Notes under the pieces: model-generated
What the model was told of the DNA's origin: nothing
The model's database searches: none
The model's input: the letters and a program-made list of their open reading frames with translations, nothing else
Position numbers and translations under genes: made by a program
Assembly (NCBI GenBank): GCA_021817755.1
Contig: JAKAGC010000030.1
Coordinates: forward strand, 1 to 13,993
DNA: 13,993 nt
DNA from: Acidobacteriota bacterium
GTDB taxonomy: Bacteria; Acidobacteriota; Aminicenantia; UBA2199
Reading direction: 5' to 3'
Shown: positions 6,666 through 12,818 of the stretch, piece by piece
Layout: each line of letters begins with the position of its first letter
How positions within the stretch are numbered: position 1 is the first letter of the stretch

Positions 6666-8147
6666 CTAATTTCTTTTAAACGGTTTTAGGAGTCTTTCTT
6701 TGGCCCAATCCCGTGTGATAACAGGTCCTATATTATACTGCCCCATTTGAAAGGTTCCCTCTTTAGTGGATGTTTCAGCTATTTTTTTGTATATTTCTAT
6801 AGCCTTTTTCCGCTTTCCTGTCAAATCATAAATATGCGCAATCCATAGTTGCGACCATTCATATAAAAAGTCTTCTTTTCCTTCTTTGGTTATTTCAAGT
6901 AACCCAAATAACGTACTGAATTGTTTAACCGCTTCTTCATATTGTTTTTCATCATATAAACTTAATGCCAGATAAAAATTACAATCAATATCATCCGGCT
7001 GCAGTTTCAGTGCTTGTTTAAGTGCCTCAATAATTTCCGGATTTCCGTGCCAACGGTTTTGATAAAATAGTGACTTGGCTTCATCCAGAGGACCAGGGGG
7101 AGTTCCCAATTGTAATGATATTAATGAGGCAATGTTCTTTTTATCTTGTTTTTCATCCAGTAGAATCTGAGGAATAGGAAGCTTTTTCTGTCGATTCAAT
7201 TCATCGAATAACGAATATGCCGTTTCATGCAGAATGATTACAAATAGTTCATCAGGAGGGATATTGAATTCTGCACCCAGTTTTTTGTAATCATATAAAT
7301 TAGCCACAGCTTTAGAGTAATCATCGATCATTTCATTACTGAAACGGTTAAAGCCTTCATCATCTTTATAAGTAAAAATTACGGATTTTCCATTTTCATC
7401 GATTAGACCTATGGAAGCCATTTTCTCTATTATAGTCTTATCTTTTATCTCCTTTCCCCATGCGACTTGTAATAATGGGAACATTATATCTTGTAACATA
7501 CTAAGATGAATTTTACAGTTTTCACTCCATGTACACGCCAGGTAATTATTTCCTGTAAGCATATAATAGTTTGTTCCTACGCTCATGCGATGTTGGGGAG
7601 AAATAACCCAAAAAACTTGCGGGCACGATTCGCCGGGAAAAGCAATTCCATATGCCTTCTCCCATATTGAATCGATTACTAATGACCAGAGAATATGAAA
7701 AATCATTTTGGGGTTGTTTTTATATTTTTCTGATATCTTTGAAATCATCGATTCCGCGAGTGGTACTAATTTAATAGAAGCGTTTTCCACCACTTTGGAA
7801 AGTTTTTCTCTTTTTGGGCCGGTAATAACCGGAATATTTAAATAGTATTTGTCGTTTTGGAGTTTTAAAATATTCCCATTTACCAGTTTTTCCAGGCGTG
7901 CCTGGAATCCTTCACCGCCGGCTTTTTCCAATTCCGCAGCGGTTGCTCCTTCAATAGATAAATTGGCAATATGATTATTAATCGAATCTCTTAAAAGACC
8001 CAGCTGTGGGGTTGTACTTTTTGACCTCCCACCCGTAAACGCCATAATATTTTCTAAAATAGCAATATCACTGTTATCTACCGCATAAATTCCAGTACCG
8101 GTAGATATAATAAAAACAAGTAAAATCATGAATAATTGATTTCGCAT
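6666..8147 (-). CDS. Exported TPR-repeat protein of unknown function, inserted between flagellar operons
   Basis: The leftward gene encodes about 493 residues from ATG at 8147, which has AAGGAG 5 bases upstream. An in-frame ATG at 8162 with GAGGTG would add five residues. The start MRNQLFMILLVFIISTGTGIYA is a Sec signal peptide without a lipobox, so the protein is probably periplasmic or outer. Residues about 30-105 contain a pattern like a winged helix (ATAAELEKAGGEGFQARL, then KLVNGNILKLQNDKYYLNIP), odd in an exported protein. The middle (about 130-345) matches nothing I know. The C-terminal part (about 365-465) has TPR-like helices: IIEALKQALKLQPDDIDCNFYLALSLYDEKQYEEAVKQF and WIAHIYDLTGKRKKAIEIYKKI. 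The motif HETAY is not the HExxH of zinc proteases. It opposes the flagellar genes and has its own promoter, so a flagellar role is not implied. Confidence 0.8.
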   Translation of the reverse strand: MRNQLFMILLVFIISTGTGIYAVDNSDIAILENIMAFTGGRSKSTTPQLGLLRDSINNHIANLSIEGATAAELEKAGGEGFQARLEKLVNGNILKLQNDKYYLNIPVITGPKREKLSKVVENASIKLVPLAESMISKISEKYKNNPKMIFHILWSLVIDSIWEKAYGIAFPGESCPQVFWVISPQHRMSVGTNYYMLTGNNYLACTWSENCKIHLSMLQDIMFPLLQVAWGKEIKDKTIIEKMASIGLIDENGKSVIFTYKDDEGFNRFSNEMIDDYSKAVANLYDYKKLGAEFNIPPDELFVIILHETAYSLFDELNRQKKLPIPQILLDEKQDKKNIASLISLQLGTPPGPLDEAKSLFYQNRWHGNPEIIEALKQALKLQPDDIDCNFYLALSLYDEKQYEEAVKQFSTLFGLLEITKEGKEDFLYEWSQLWIAHIYDLTGKRKKAIEIYKKIAETSTKEGTFQMGQYNIGPVITRDWAKERLLKPFKRN

Positions 8148-8182
8148 TATAACTCCTTTCATAATTCACCTCGCTTTATATT

Positions 8183-8211
8183 ATTAAATTTAAAAATTAT
8201 ATCATTTTCAA
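8183..8211 (-). promoter_or_regulatory. Sigma-70-type promoter for the leftward TPR gene
   Basis: On the minus strand, TTGAAA (8211-8206, 5 of 6 to consensus) is followed after 17 bases by TTTAAT (8188-8183, 5 of 6). The predicted start is near 8176, about 29 bases before ATG8147. A TATAAT at 8201-8196 is also present but lacks a -35 partner. The region is very AT-rich, which lowers specificity. Confidence 0.45.
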
Positions 8212-8310
8212 AAAAAATAAGCTATTTCTCGCCTTTTCCCTAAAACCAAAACCGTTAATCCAATTAAACCGCGAAATCAAGCTAAGTGATAATCGTTCTT
8301 GGGGTAATAA

Positions 8311-8345
8311 TTTTCCCTCAGGAGGAAATTTTTTCTTTCTTTTTT
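8311..8345. promoter_or_regulatory. TTTCC-N7-GGAAA palindrome with T-rich tail upstream of the flgN sigma-54 promoter
   Basis: TTTCC (8312-8316) and GGAAA (8324-8328) form an inverted repeat centred at 8320, 97 bases before the predicted sigma-54 start at 8417. This is the same offset as the TTTTCC-N9-GGAAAA repeat upstream of flgF. A T-rich tract (8329-8347) follows, so the element could instead be a weak rightward terminator that blocks read-through into flgN. Both readings are inference. Confidence 0.35.
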
Positions 8346-8390
8346 TTCAATTGAACCCTGAAAATATAAGTATAAAAGGGGTTTTTAATA

Positions 8391-8406
8391 TGGCACGGGA
8401 ATTGCT
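8391..8406 (+). promoter_or_regulatory. Sigma-54 (RpoN) promoter for flgN-flgK-flgL
   Basis: TGGCACG (8391-8397), four bases, then TTGCT (8402-8406) match the sigma-54 consensus TGGCACG-N4-TTGCW at every defined position, with the required 10 bases between the -24 GG and the -12 GC. Taking C8405 as -12, transcription starts near 8417, giving a leader of about 14 bases that carries the GGAG of flgN (8419-8422). Confidence 0.88.
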
Positions 8407-8430
8407 TCCTCAAGGGGTGGAGATACGATA

Positions 8431-8913
8431 ATGAACGAACTGTTGAAAGAATTTTTTGATTTTCTGAACGAAGAGTATATGTACCTGTCCCAGGTCAAGC
8501 TCTTCTTAAATGAAATTCCCTTGCGAATTGAAAATGGAAATATCGATGAATTGGAATTCCAGGGATTCCTGGAAAAATACGAAGTGCAAAATTCGCATTT
8601 CATTTATGAGAAGAACCGCTACAAAGAAAGAATTTCCGAAAAATTACACATTAAAAATGAACATTTTTCCTTCCGTCTTCTTGTTCATATCGGACATCGG
8701 GAATTCCACGAATTGGGTCAAAAAGTATTTAAAATTTCCAATGAGATTTCGATGCAGTTATTAAAGATAGCCATATTTTTAAAGAATGACCAGAAAATGC
8801 AGAGGGAATTCAAACGGTTAAACAGTTTTCTTTATCAACATGATTATTCTCCGATGGGGATCGCAGTAGAAAGCGTGTATCGTCCCGGCAGGAATTTTTA
8901 CGGGGAGGCATAA
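8431..8913 (+). CDS. flgN: FlgN-like export chaperone for FlgK and FlgL
   Basis: FlgN is a cytoplasmic chaperone that binds the hook-filament junction proteins FlgK and FlgL and delivers them to the export apparatus. The 160-residue product has the family's size and all-helical look: MNELLKEFFDFLNEEYMYLSQVKLFLNEIPLRIENGNIDELE, then a long central helix with FIYEKNRYKERISEKL and a C-terminal helix LLKIAIFLKNDQKMQREFKRLNSF. It ends in a short basic-aromatic tail (VYRPGRNFYG). There is no signal peptide. GGAG at 8419-8422 precedes ATG8431 by 8 bases. It is first after the sigma-54 promoter and ends one base before the flgK start. FlgN sequences diverge strongly, so the call leans on position next to flgK as well as on the helical pattern. 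Confidence 0.72.
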   Translation: MNELLKEFFDFLNEEYMYLSQVKLFLNEIPLRIENGNIDELEFQGFLEKYEVQNSHFIYEKNRYKERISEKLHIKNEHFSFRLLVHIGHREFHELGQKVFKISNEISMQLLKIAIFLKNDQKMQREFKRLNSFLYQHDYSPMGIAVESVYRPGRNFYGEA

Positions 8914-8914
8914 C

Positions 8915-10789
8915 ATGATGAACTTATATTCCGCTCTTGAATTGGGCAAGAATTCAATGCTGGCTCAGCAGGAGGTATTCCAATTAATCGGCCATAATAT
9001 CGCCAATGTGAATACCGAAGGTTACTCCCGGCAAGTCGCTTATATGGAAAGTGTTCGTCCATCGGTAATTGGTTTAACCGATGGTGGACGCGGCGTTAAA
9101 CTTACCAATATATTCGCAGTAAGAGACCGGTTTATCGATAGTCAGATTATTGATCGGCAGCAATATAAAGGGAAAAATGAAACAATGAGCAGCATCATGT
9201 CTACTATCGAAACTCTCTTCGATGAATCCAGTGGACTTGGGATTTCCGATTCTTTAACCAATTTTTTCTCTGCGTGGAATGATCTTGCCAATAGTCCAAC
9301 CGATATCCCTACTCGTGACAGTCTCGTTAGTAAAACCACATCGTTTACATCCTCCATTAATAATACATATCAGCGCTTAATCGATCAACAGGAAATTTAT
9401 GATCAGAATGTTGGCGTTCTTGTAGATGATATTAATTCACTCGCAGATGAAATCGCACAATTAAATGAAAAGATAGCCTATGCCGAAGGAACCGGAGTTC
9501 CGGCCAATGATCTGGTAGATACCCGTCAGCGCCGCATTAATGAACTTTCCGAAAAAATCGGTATCAATGTTTATTATGAACAATCCACCAACTCTGCTAC
9601 TATAGAAGTCGCCGGACGTCCTCTTGTTTCATTCAACCAGGTGAATCATCTTTCCGTTCAACGCAATACATACAATTCAAATTACTATGATCTGTATATG
9701 GACCAATACGGGCAACCTGCTTATGATATCACCACCAGCGTCAGTACCGGACAGATGGCAGCATTGATCGAAGCCAGGGATGGTTCTGTGGTAAGCGGCC
9801 CTGGGACAATTAGTGCTGTTGCTTCTGCCGCAGGTCAAACAACCTTAACTTTCAGCCAGGATCATGGATTAAGTGTCGGTGATTTGATTACCATTAATGG
9901 GGAAACCCGTTCTGTTACTTCCATCTCTGCATCAAACCAGATTGTAGTCGATGATTTTACAGATCCGGTTACCGTTGGATCCGGGTGGCAAACACGTCAG
10001 GGTTATATTCCCGAATACAAAAATCAACTGGATAAACTTGCCGCAGGATTGATTTATTCAGTAAATAGTGCCCATCAAACCGGTTACACTTTAAATGGAA
10101 CAACCGGACAGAATTTCTTTCAGATGAATGCTGGAACTGGAAACAATGCAACTACTGTTGTTCCTCCTGGAACTACAGTTCAAATTTCAGGTGATGTTAC
10201 CGGTACTCTAAGTGTGGGTGATGTTATTTCCATCAATGGGGAAACACGTTTAGTACAAAGTGTATCATTTGCAGCAGGGGTTACTACAGTTGGAGTTAAC
10301 CAGCCTTTTACAGCTAATTTTGCGGGTAGCTCCTGGGAATACGCTCAGGTTCATGGTGCCGCTTCAATGCTGGCAGTGGATTCCAATGTGGCTGCCGATT
10401 CCAATTTGATTGCAGCTTCTTCTACCAATACAACCGGTGTCGGTGGTGCAGTAGGAAATAATACCATTGCTCTTCAAATTGCCCGCTTGACCGATGCCAA
10501 TAATACGGTAGATACCAATAACGACGGTGTTACCGATTATGGAACATTTCATGAATATTTACATTCCATGTTTGCTGAAATCGGGAATGCAGGTAGTACG
10601 GCTCAGTATGAATCTGAAGCCAATTCATCGATGCTTACCTATTTACAGGATAAGAGAGATTCCATTTCCGGTGTATCTCTCGATGAAGAAGCAGCCAGCC
10701 TGATGCAATATGAAAAATCCTTCCAGGCGCTTGGGAAATTTATGGGCACAATCAGTGCTTTAACCGAAGTCATTATGGATATCGTGTAA
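8915..10789 (+). CDS. flgK: Flagellar hook-associated protein 1, FlgK, with two related inserted modules
   Basis: FlgK is the first hook-filament junction protein. The 624-residue product has the standard N-terminus NLYSALELGKNSMLAQQEVFQLIGHNIANVNTEGYSRQ (about 3-40) and the standard C-terminus VSLDEEAASLMQYEKSFQALGKFMGTISALTEVIMDIV. Interior family stretches include NDLANSPTDIPTRDSLV and LNEKIAYAEG-VPANDLVDTRQRRINELSEKI. Two modules look inserted: residues 291-362, between EARDG and GYIPEYKNQLDKLA, and about 405-479, between GQNFFQM and HGAASMLAV. They share LSVGD-I-INGETR-V and a late F-T...GS-W. This makes the protein longer than E. coli FlgK (547). Tandem ATG codons (8915, 8918) follow GGGGAGG (8902-8908). 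It is probably made with FlgN from the sigma-54 promoter. Confidence 0.95.
   Translation: MMNLYSALELGKNSMLAQQEVFQLIGHNIANVNTEGYSRQVAYMESVRPSVIGLTDGGRGVKLTNIFAVRDRFIDSQIIDRQQYKGKNETMSSIMSTIETLFDESSGLGISDSLTNFFSAWNDLANSPTDIPTRDSLVSKTTSFTSSINNTYQRLIDQQEIYDQNVGVLVDDINSLADEIAQLNEKIAYAEGTGVPANDLVDTRQRRINELSEKIGINVYYEQSTNSATIEVAGRPLVSFNQVNHLSVQRNTYNSNYYDLYMDQYGQPAYDITTSVSTGQMAALIEARDGSVVSGPGTISAVASAAGQTTLTFSQDHGLSVGDLITINGETRSVTSISASNQIVVDDFTDPVTVGSGWQTRQGYIPEYKNQLDKLAAGLIYSVNSAHQTGYTLNGTTGQNFFQMNAGTGNNATTVVPPGTTVQISGDVTGTLSVGDVISINGETRLVQSVSFAAGVTTVGVNQPFTANFAGSSWEYAQVHGAASMLAVDSNVAADSNLIAASSTNTTGVGGAVGNNTIALQIARLTDANNTVDTNNDGVTDYGTFHEYLHSMFAEIGNAGSTAQYESEANSSMLTYLQDKRDSISGVSLDEEAASLMQYEKSFQALGKFMGTISALTEVIMDIV
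9870..10255 (+). repeat. Diverged direct repeat inside flgK (two copies 339 bases apart)
   Basis: Copy one (about 9870-9916) and copy two (about 10209-10255) align without gaps at an offset of 339 bases, an exact number of codons. By my hand count, 38 of 47 bases match, including AATGGGGAAAC-CGTT. They are the best-conserved cores of the two larger inserted modules (about 9785-10000 and 10127-10351). The DNA-level match suggests a module duplicated within the gene, though codon use plus protein conservation could contribute. Confidence 0.65.
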
Positions 10790-10806
10790 TGAGTAATATT
10801 AATAGA

Positions 10807-10825
10807 TATTTCGATTATCGAAATA
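10807..10825. repeat. Perfect 19-base palindrome between flgK and flgL
   Basis: TATTTCGAT-T-ATCGAAATA has nine-base arms around a single T, in the 67-base gap between flgK and flgL. As RNA it would form a short hairpin, with a T6 run only 11 bases further on (10836-10841), so it might act as a weak attenuator, an mRNA-stabilising hairpin or a protein-binding site. No -10/-35 pair accompanies it. Confidence 0.5.
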
Positions 10826-10856
10826 AACCCATTCATTTTTTACAAGGAGGTAAACT

Positions 10857-11783
10857 ATGAGAGCGGTAGAATCAACCTGGTATCGTGATTTTATGTATAA
10901 TTTGTCAAATACGAAATCAAATTATGATAAATCTTTTTCCGAAACTTCTTCGGGGAAAAAATTGAACCATCTCTCCGATAATCCGGCGGATATGGCTTAT
11001 GTATTGACTTTGAGGTCGAAAATCGATCAGATCGATCAATATGACAAGAATATCAATATGGGACTTACTGATATTAAAACGGCTGAAAGTGCTTTACAAC
11101 AGGTTCAAACTGCTATGTATTCCATTATCAATTTGACTGAACAGGGTGCATCCGAAACCAGTGATACGCAGTCCCGTCAAATTTTGGCCGATCAAATTGA
11201 AAAAATGAGAGAAGAAATATTAAATTATGCCAATACAGAAGTAAACGGAAGGTATCTTTTTGCCGGTTCCGCTACTGATACGATTCCGTATGTAGAGGAT
11301 ACCGTTACCCCGGTTGCTGTTGGGAGACCGAATATAATCCAGTATCAAGGGAATGGTGAACGTACGCAGATACAGGCGGATTTTTCCGTTACAGTCGATA
11401 CCAATATCCCTGGAAATGAGATTTTCGGCCAATATGGAACAGGAACTTACTATGATCTTTTCGATAGGCTTTCGGATGTCGTCCAACATTTAAGGGATGA
11501 TGATACTACGGCTCTTGGAAATGATATCAGTAGTATGAATGAATTAACCGGACAAATCAGTAATGCAATCGGTGAATATGGAAATAACAGTGCTCATCTT
11601 ACCCAGATAAAAGGAATGTTAAAAAGTTTTAAATCTTCTTTAACTACCAAGATGTCTTCTCTTGAGGATGCGGATATGGCACAATCGATTACCGATCTTT
11701 CCCGGTGGGAAACGGCGCTTTCAGCTACATTGCAAACGGGGGCACGTATTCAGAGATATTCGTTGATGAATTATCTCGGGTAA
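10857..11783 (+). CDS. flgL: Flagellar hook-associated protein 3, FlgL
   Basis: FlgL is the second hook-filament junction protein, linking FlgK to flagellin, and is related to flagellin at both ends. The 308-residue product opens MRAVESTWYRDFMYNLSNTKSNYDKSFSETSSGKKLNHLSDNPADMAYVLTLRSKI, with the family GKK-N-SDNPA motif at about 33-44. The C-terminus SSLEDADMAQSITDLSRWETALSATLQTGARIQRYSLMNYLG matches the FlgL/flagellin D0-D1 tail (typically DaDmAeai.dL...q.alqAsLq...ki...SLldyL). The middle contains NTEVNGRYLFAGS, another family hallmark. AAGGAGG (10844-10850) lies 6 bases before the ATG. It is 67 bases after flgK, with a palindrome in the gap. Confidence 0.95.
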   Translation: MRAVESTWYRDFMYNLSNTKSNYDKSFSETSSGKKLNHLSDNPADMAYVLTLRSKIDQIDQYDKNINMGLTDIKTAESALQQVQTAMYSIINLTEQGASETSDTQSRQILADQIEKMREEILNYANTEVNGRYLFAGSATDTIPYVEDTVTPVAVGRPNIIQYQGNGERTQIQADFSVTVDTNIPGNEIFGQYGTGTYYDLFDRLSDVVQHLRDDDTTALGNDISSMNELTGQISNAIGEYGNNSAHLTQIKGMLKSFKSSLTTKMSSLEDADMAQSITDLSRWETALSATLQTGARIQRYSLMNYLG

Positions 11784-11821
11784 GTATTGGACTAAAACAG
11801 GAGAAACCTCTCTAAAATTGT

Positions 11822-11915
11822 ACTACCTGCCAAAAATTCAAATTATATAAGTAAAAGTTTTGTCAGGGTCCAGGGACGGGTTTTTCAAAACGAGTCCCTG
11901 GCCACCGGAGGTAGT
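11822..11915. repeat. Nested inverted-repeat element between flgL and fliW
   Basis: Three levels of symmetry are visible. Outer arms ACTACCT (11822-11828) and AGGTAGT (11909-11915) enclose the element. An inner GC-rich stem pairs CCAGGGAC (11870-11877) with GTCCCTGG (11894-11901). Within it GTTT (11880-11883) pairs with AAAC (11888-11891). The inner part is far more GC-rich than its AT-rich surroundings. There is no T-tract directly after the strong stem, so it is not a normal terminator. It could be a small structured RNA, an mRNA-end hairpin for flgL, or a short palindromic repeat that occurs elsewhere in the genome. The rest of the 251-base gap (11784-12034) holds only the fliW promoter. 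Confidence 0.55.
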
Positions 11916-11985
11916 TTTAATCCGGGATAAATGCTCCAATAATGCTTTTCAATAATAATAAACAAATTTTTTAAAAATAAAAAAG

Positions 11986-12015
11986 TTGTTTTTTTATTAT
12001 TTGCTGTAGTATAAT
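11986..12015 (+). promoter_or_regulatory. Sigma-70-type promoter for fliW-csrA
   Basis: A perfect TATAAT (12010-12015) is preceded after 18 bases by TTGTTT (11986-11991, 3 of 6 to TTGACA). The predicted start is near 12022, giving a leader of about 13 bases that carries GAGG (12024-12027). There is no sigma-54 -24 partner for the TTGCT at 12001-12005. Confidence 0.5.
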
Positions 12016-12034
12016 ATCCCCTAGAGGAAAATAT

Positions 12035-12502
12035 ATGGAAATTATTTCTAAATTATTCGGTAATATTCAATATTCGAAAGAAAACGTTATATGCTTTGAA
12101 GAAGGATTAATCGGTATTCCTGAGAAGAAAAACTTCATCCTCATTGAAAAAGAGGATTTCAAACCTTTCAGTTACCTTCAATCTGTCGATGATGGCACTT
12201 TTATTCTGATTATTATCAACCCCTTGATGGTGGAAAAAGATTACCGGTTTGATATTTTTAAAGATGACCTCTATGCTGTTGGAATAGAAGAAAATAACCC
12301 TGATAGCTTTTCGCTTTTCTCCATTGTCATCTTTTCAAAACAAATCGAAGAGATTACGGTTAATATGAAAGCTACAATCCTAATCAATGTTATTACAAAA
12401 CAGGCTAAACAAGTTATTCTGATAAATGACGATTACGGTGTGGAAGAACCGTTAATCAGGCAAGCATCCTCGGAACCTGTGAATCTTTCAAGGAAAAAAT
12501 AA
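12035..12502 (+). CDS. fliW: Flagellar assembly factor FliW
   Basis: FliW binds either flagellin or CsrA. When flagellin has been exported, free FliW sequesters CsrA and so relieves repression of flagellin translation. The 155-residue product has the family pattern: FGNIQYSKENVICFEEGLIGIPEKKNFIL (about 8-36), FSYLQSVDDGTFILIIINPLMVEKDY (about 45-70), and ITVNMKATILINVITKQAKQVILINDDYGVEEPL (about 107-140), which matches the usual T-NL-API-IN...Q-I...Y segment. GAGG (12024-12027) is 7 bases before the ATG. It lies 6 bases upstream of csrA, the standard fliW-csrA pairing. Confidence 0.93.
   Translation: MEIISKLFGNIQYSKENVICFEEGLIGIPEKKNFILIEKEDFKPFSYLQSVDDGTFILIIINPLMVEKDYRFDIFKDDLYAVGIEENNPDSFSLFSIVIFSKQIEEITVNMKATILINVITKQAKQVILINDDYGVEEPLIRQASSEPVNLSRKK
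12489..12494 (+). promoter_or_regulatory. Possible CsrA-binding site (CAAGGA) just upstream of csrA
   Basis: CAAGGA at the end of fliW contains the A-R-GGA core of CsrA targets. It lies about 15 bases before the csrA start, next to the AAGG Shine-Dalgarno (12501-12504). CsrA autorepression is known in other bacteria. Whether it occurs here is inference, and short GGA motifs are common. Confidence 0.25.
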
Positions 12503-12508
12503 GGTAAC

Positions 12509-12814
12509 ATGCTGGTACTCACACGAAAAAAAAATCAAAGTATCGTCATTGGCAATAATATCGAGATCAAAATCCTGAAAATGGGAAAGAATTCAGTTGA
12601 AATCGGTATTTCGGCTCCCAAAACCTACTCCATTTTCCGAGAAGAAGTCTTTACCGAAATTCAGAAGAAAAACGTTGAAGCTATTAAATCTGTTGATGTG
12701 AACGACATTACTGATATTACCACTATTTTTGATCAATTGAGAGAAAAACAAAAAATCGTAGAAGCGGCTCCTCAACCCACTACGCCTAAAAAATCCACCA
12801 AGAAAACTACATAA
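12509..12814 (+). CDS. csrA: Translational regulator CsrA with a long Lys/Thr/Pro-rich C-terminal tail
   Basis: CsrA is a dimeric RNA-binding protein that blocks translation by binding GGA motifs over ribosome-binding sites. Here its likely key target is flagellin mRNA. Residues 1-50 are canonical: MLVLTRKKNQSIVIGNNIEIKILKMGKNSVEIGISAPK, then SIFREEVF with the essential arginine of the binding surface (Arg44). The full length of 101 residues exceeds E. coli CsrA (61) and B. subtilis CsrA (74). The extension includes a helical part (about 50-88), the region that contacts FliW in B. subtilis, and ends QPTTPKKSTKKTT. AAGGT precedes the ATG by 4 bases, and fliW ends 6 bases upstream. It converges with the next gene. 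Confidence 0.95.
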   Translation: MLVLTRKKNQSIVIGNNIEIKILKMGKNSVEIGISAPKTYSIFREEVFTEIQKKNVEAIKSVDVNDITDITTIFDQLREKQKIVEAAPQPTTPKKSTKKTT

Positions 12815-12818
12815 GCGT

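Noticed and set aside
7641..7657. Minus-strand TTGCT with an upstream GG inside the TPR gene, resembling a sigma-54 site
   Set aside because: The GG to GC distance is 11, not 10, and the site is inside a coding region pointing along the same gene.
6666..8147. HETAY motif considered as a zinc-protease HExxH site in the TPR protein
   Set aside because: The second histidine is missing (the residue there is Tyr), so there is no metallopeptidase signature.
8311..8345. Intrinsic terminator call for the palindrome upstream of flgN
   Set aside because: A T-rich tract follows a five-base stem, but no rightward gene precedes it closely, and its fixed distance to the sigma-54 promoter fits a binding site as well. 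Left as undecided regulatory.
11784..12034. Riboswitch (for example c-di-GMP type) before fliW
   Set aside because: No recognisable aptamer core was seen, and the likely fliW promoter lies downstream of the structured element, so that element would not be in the fliW leader.
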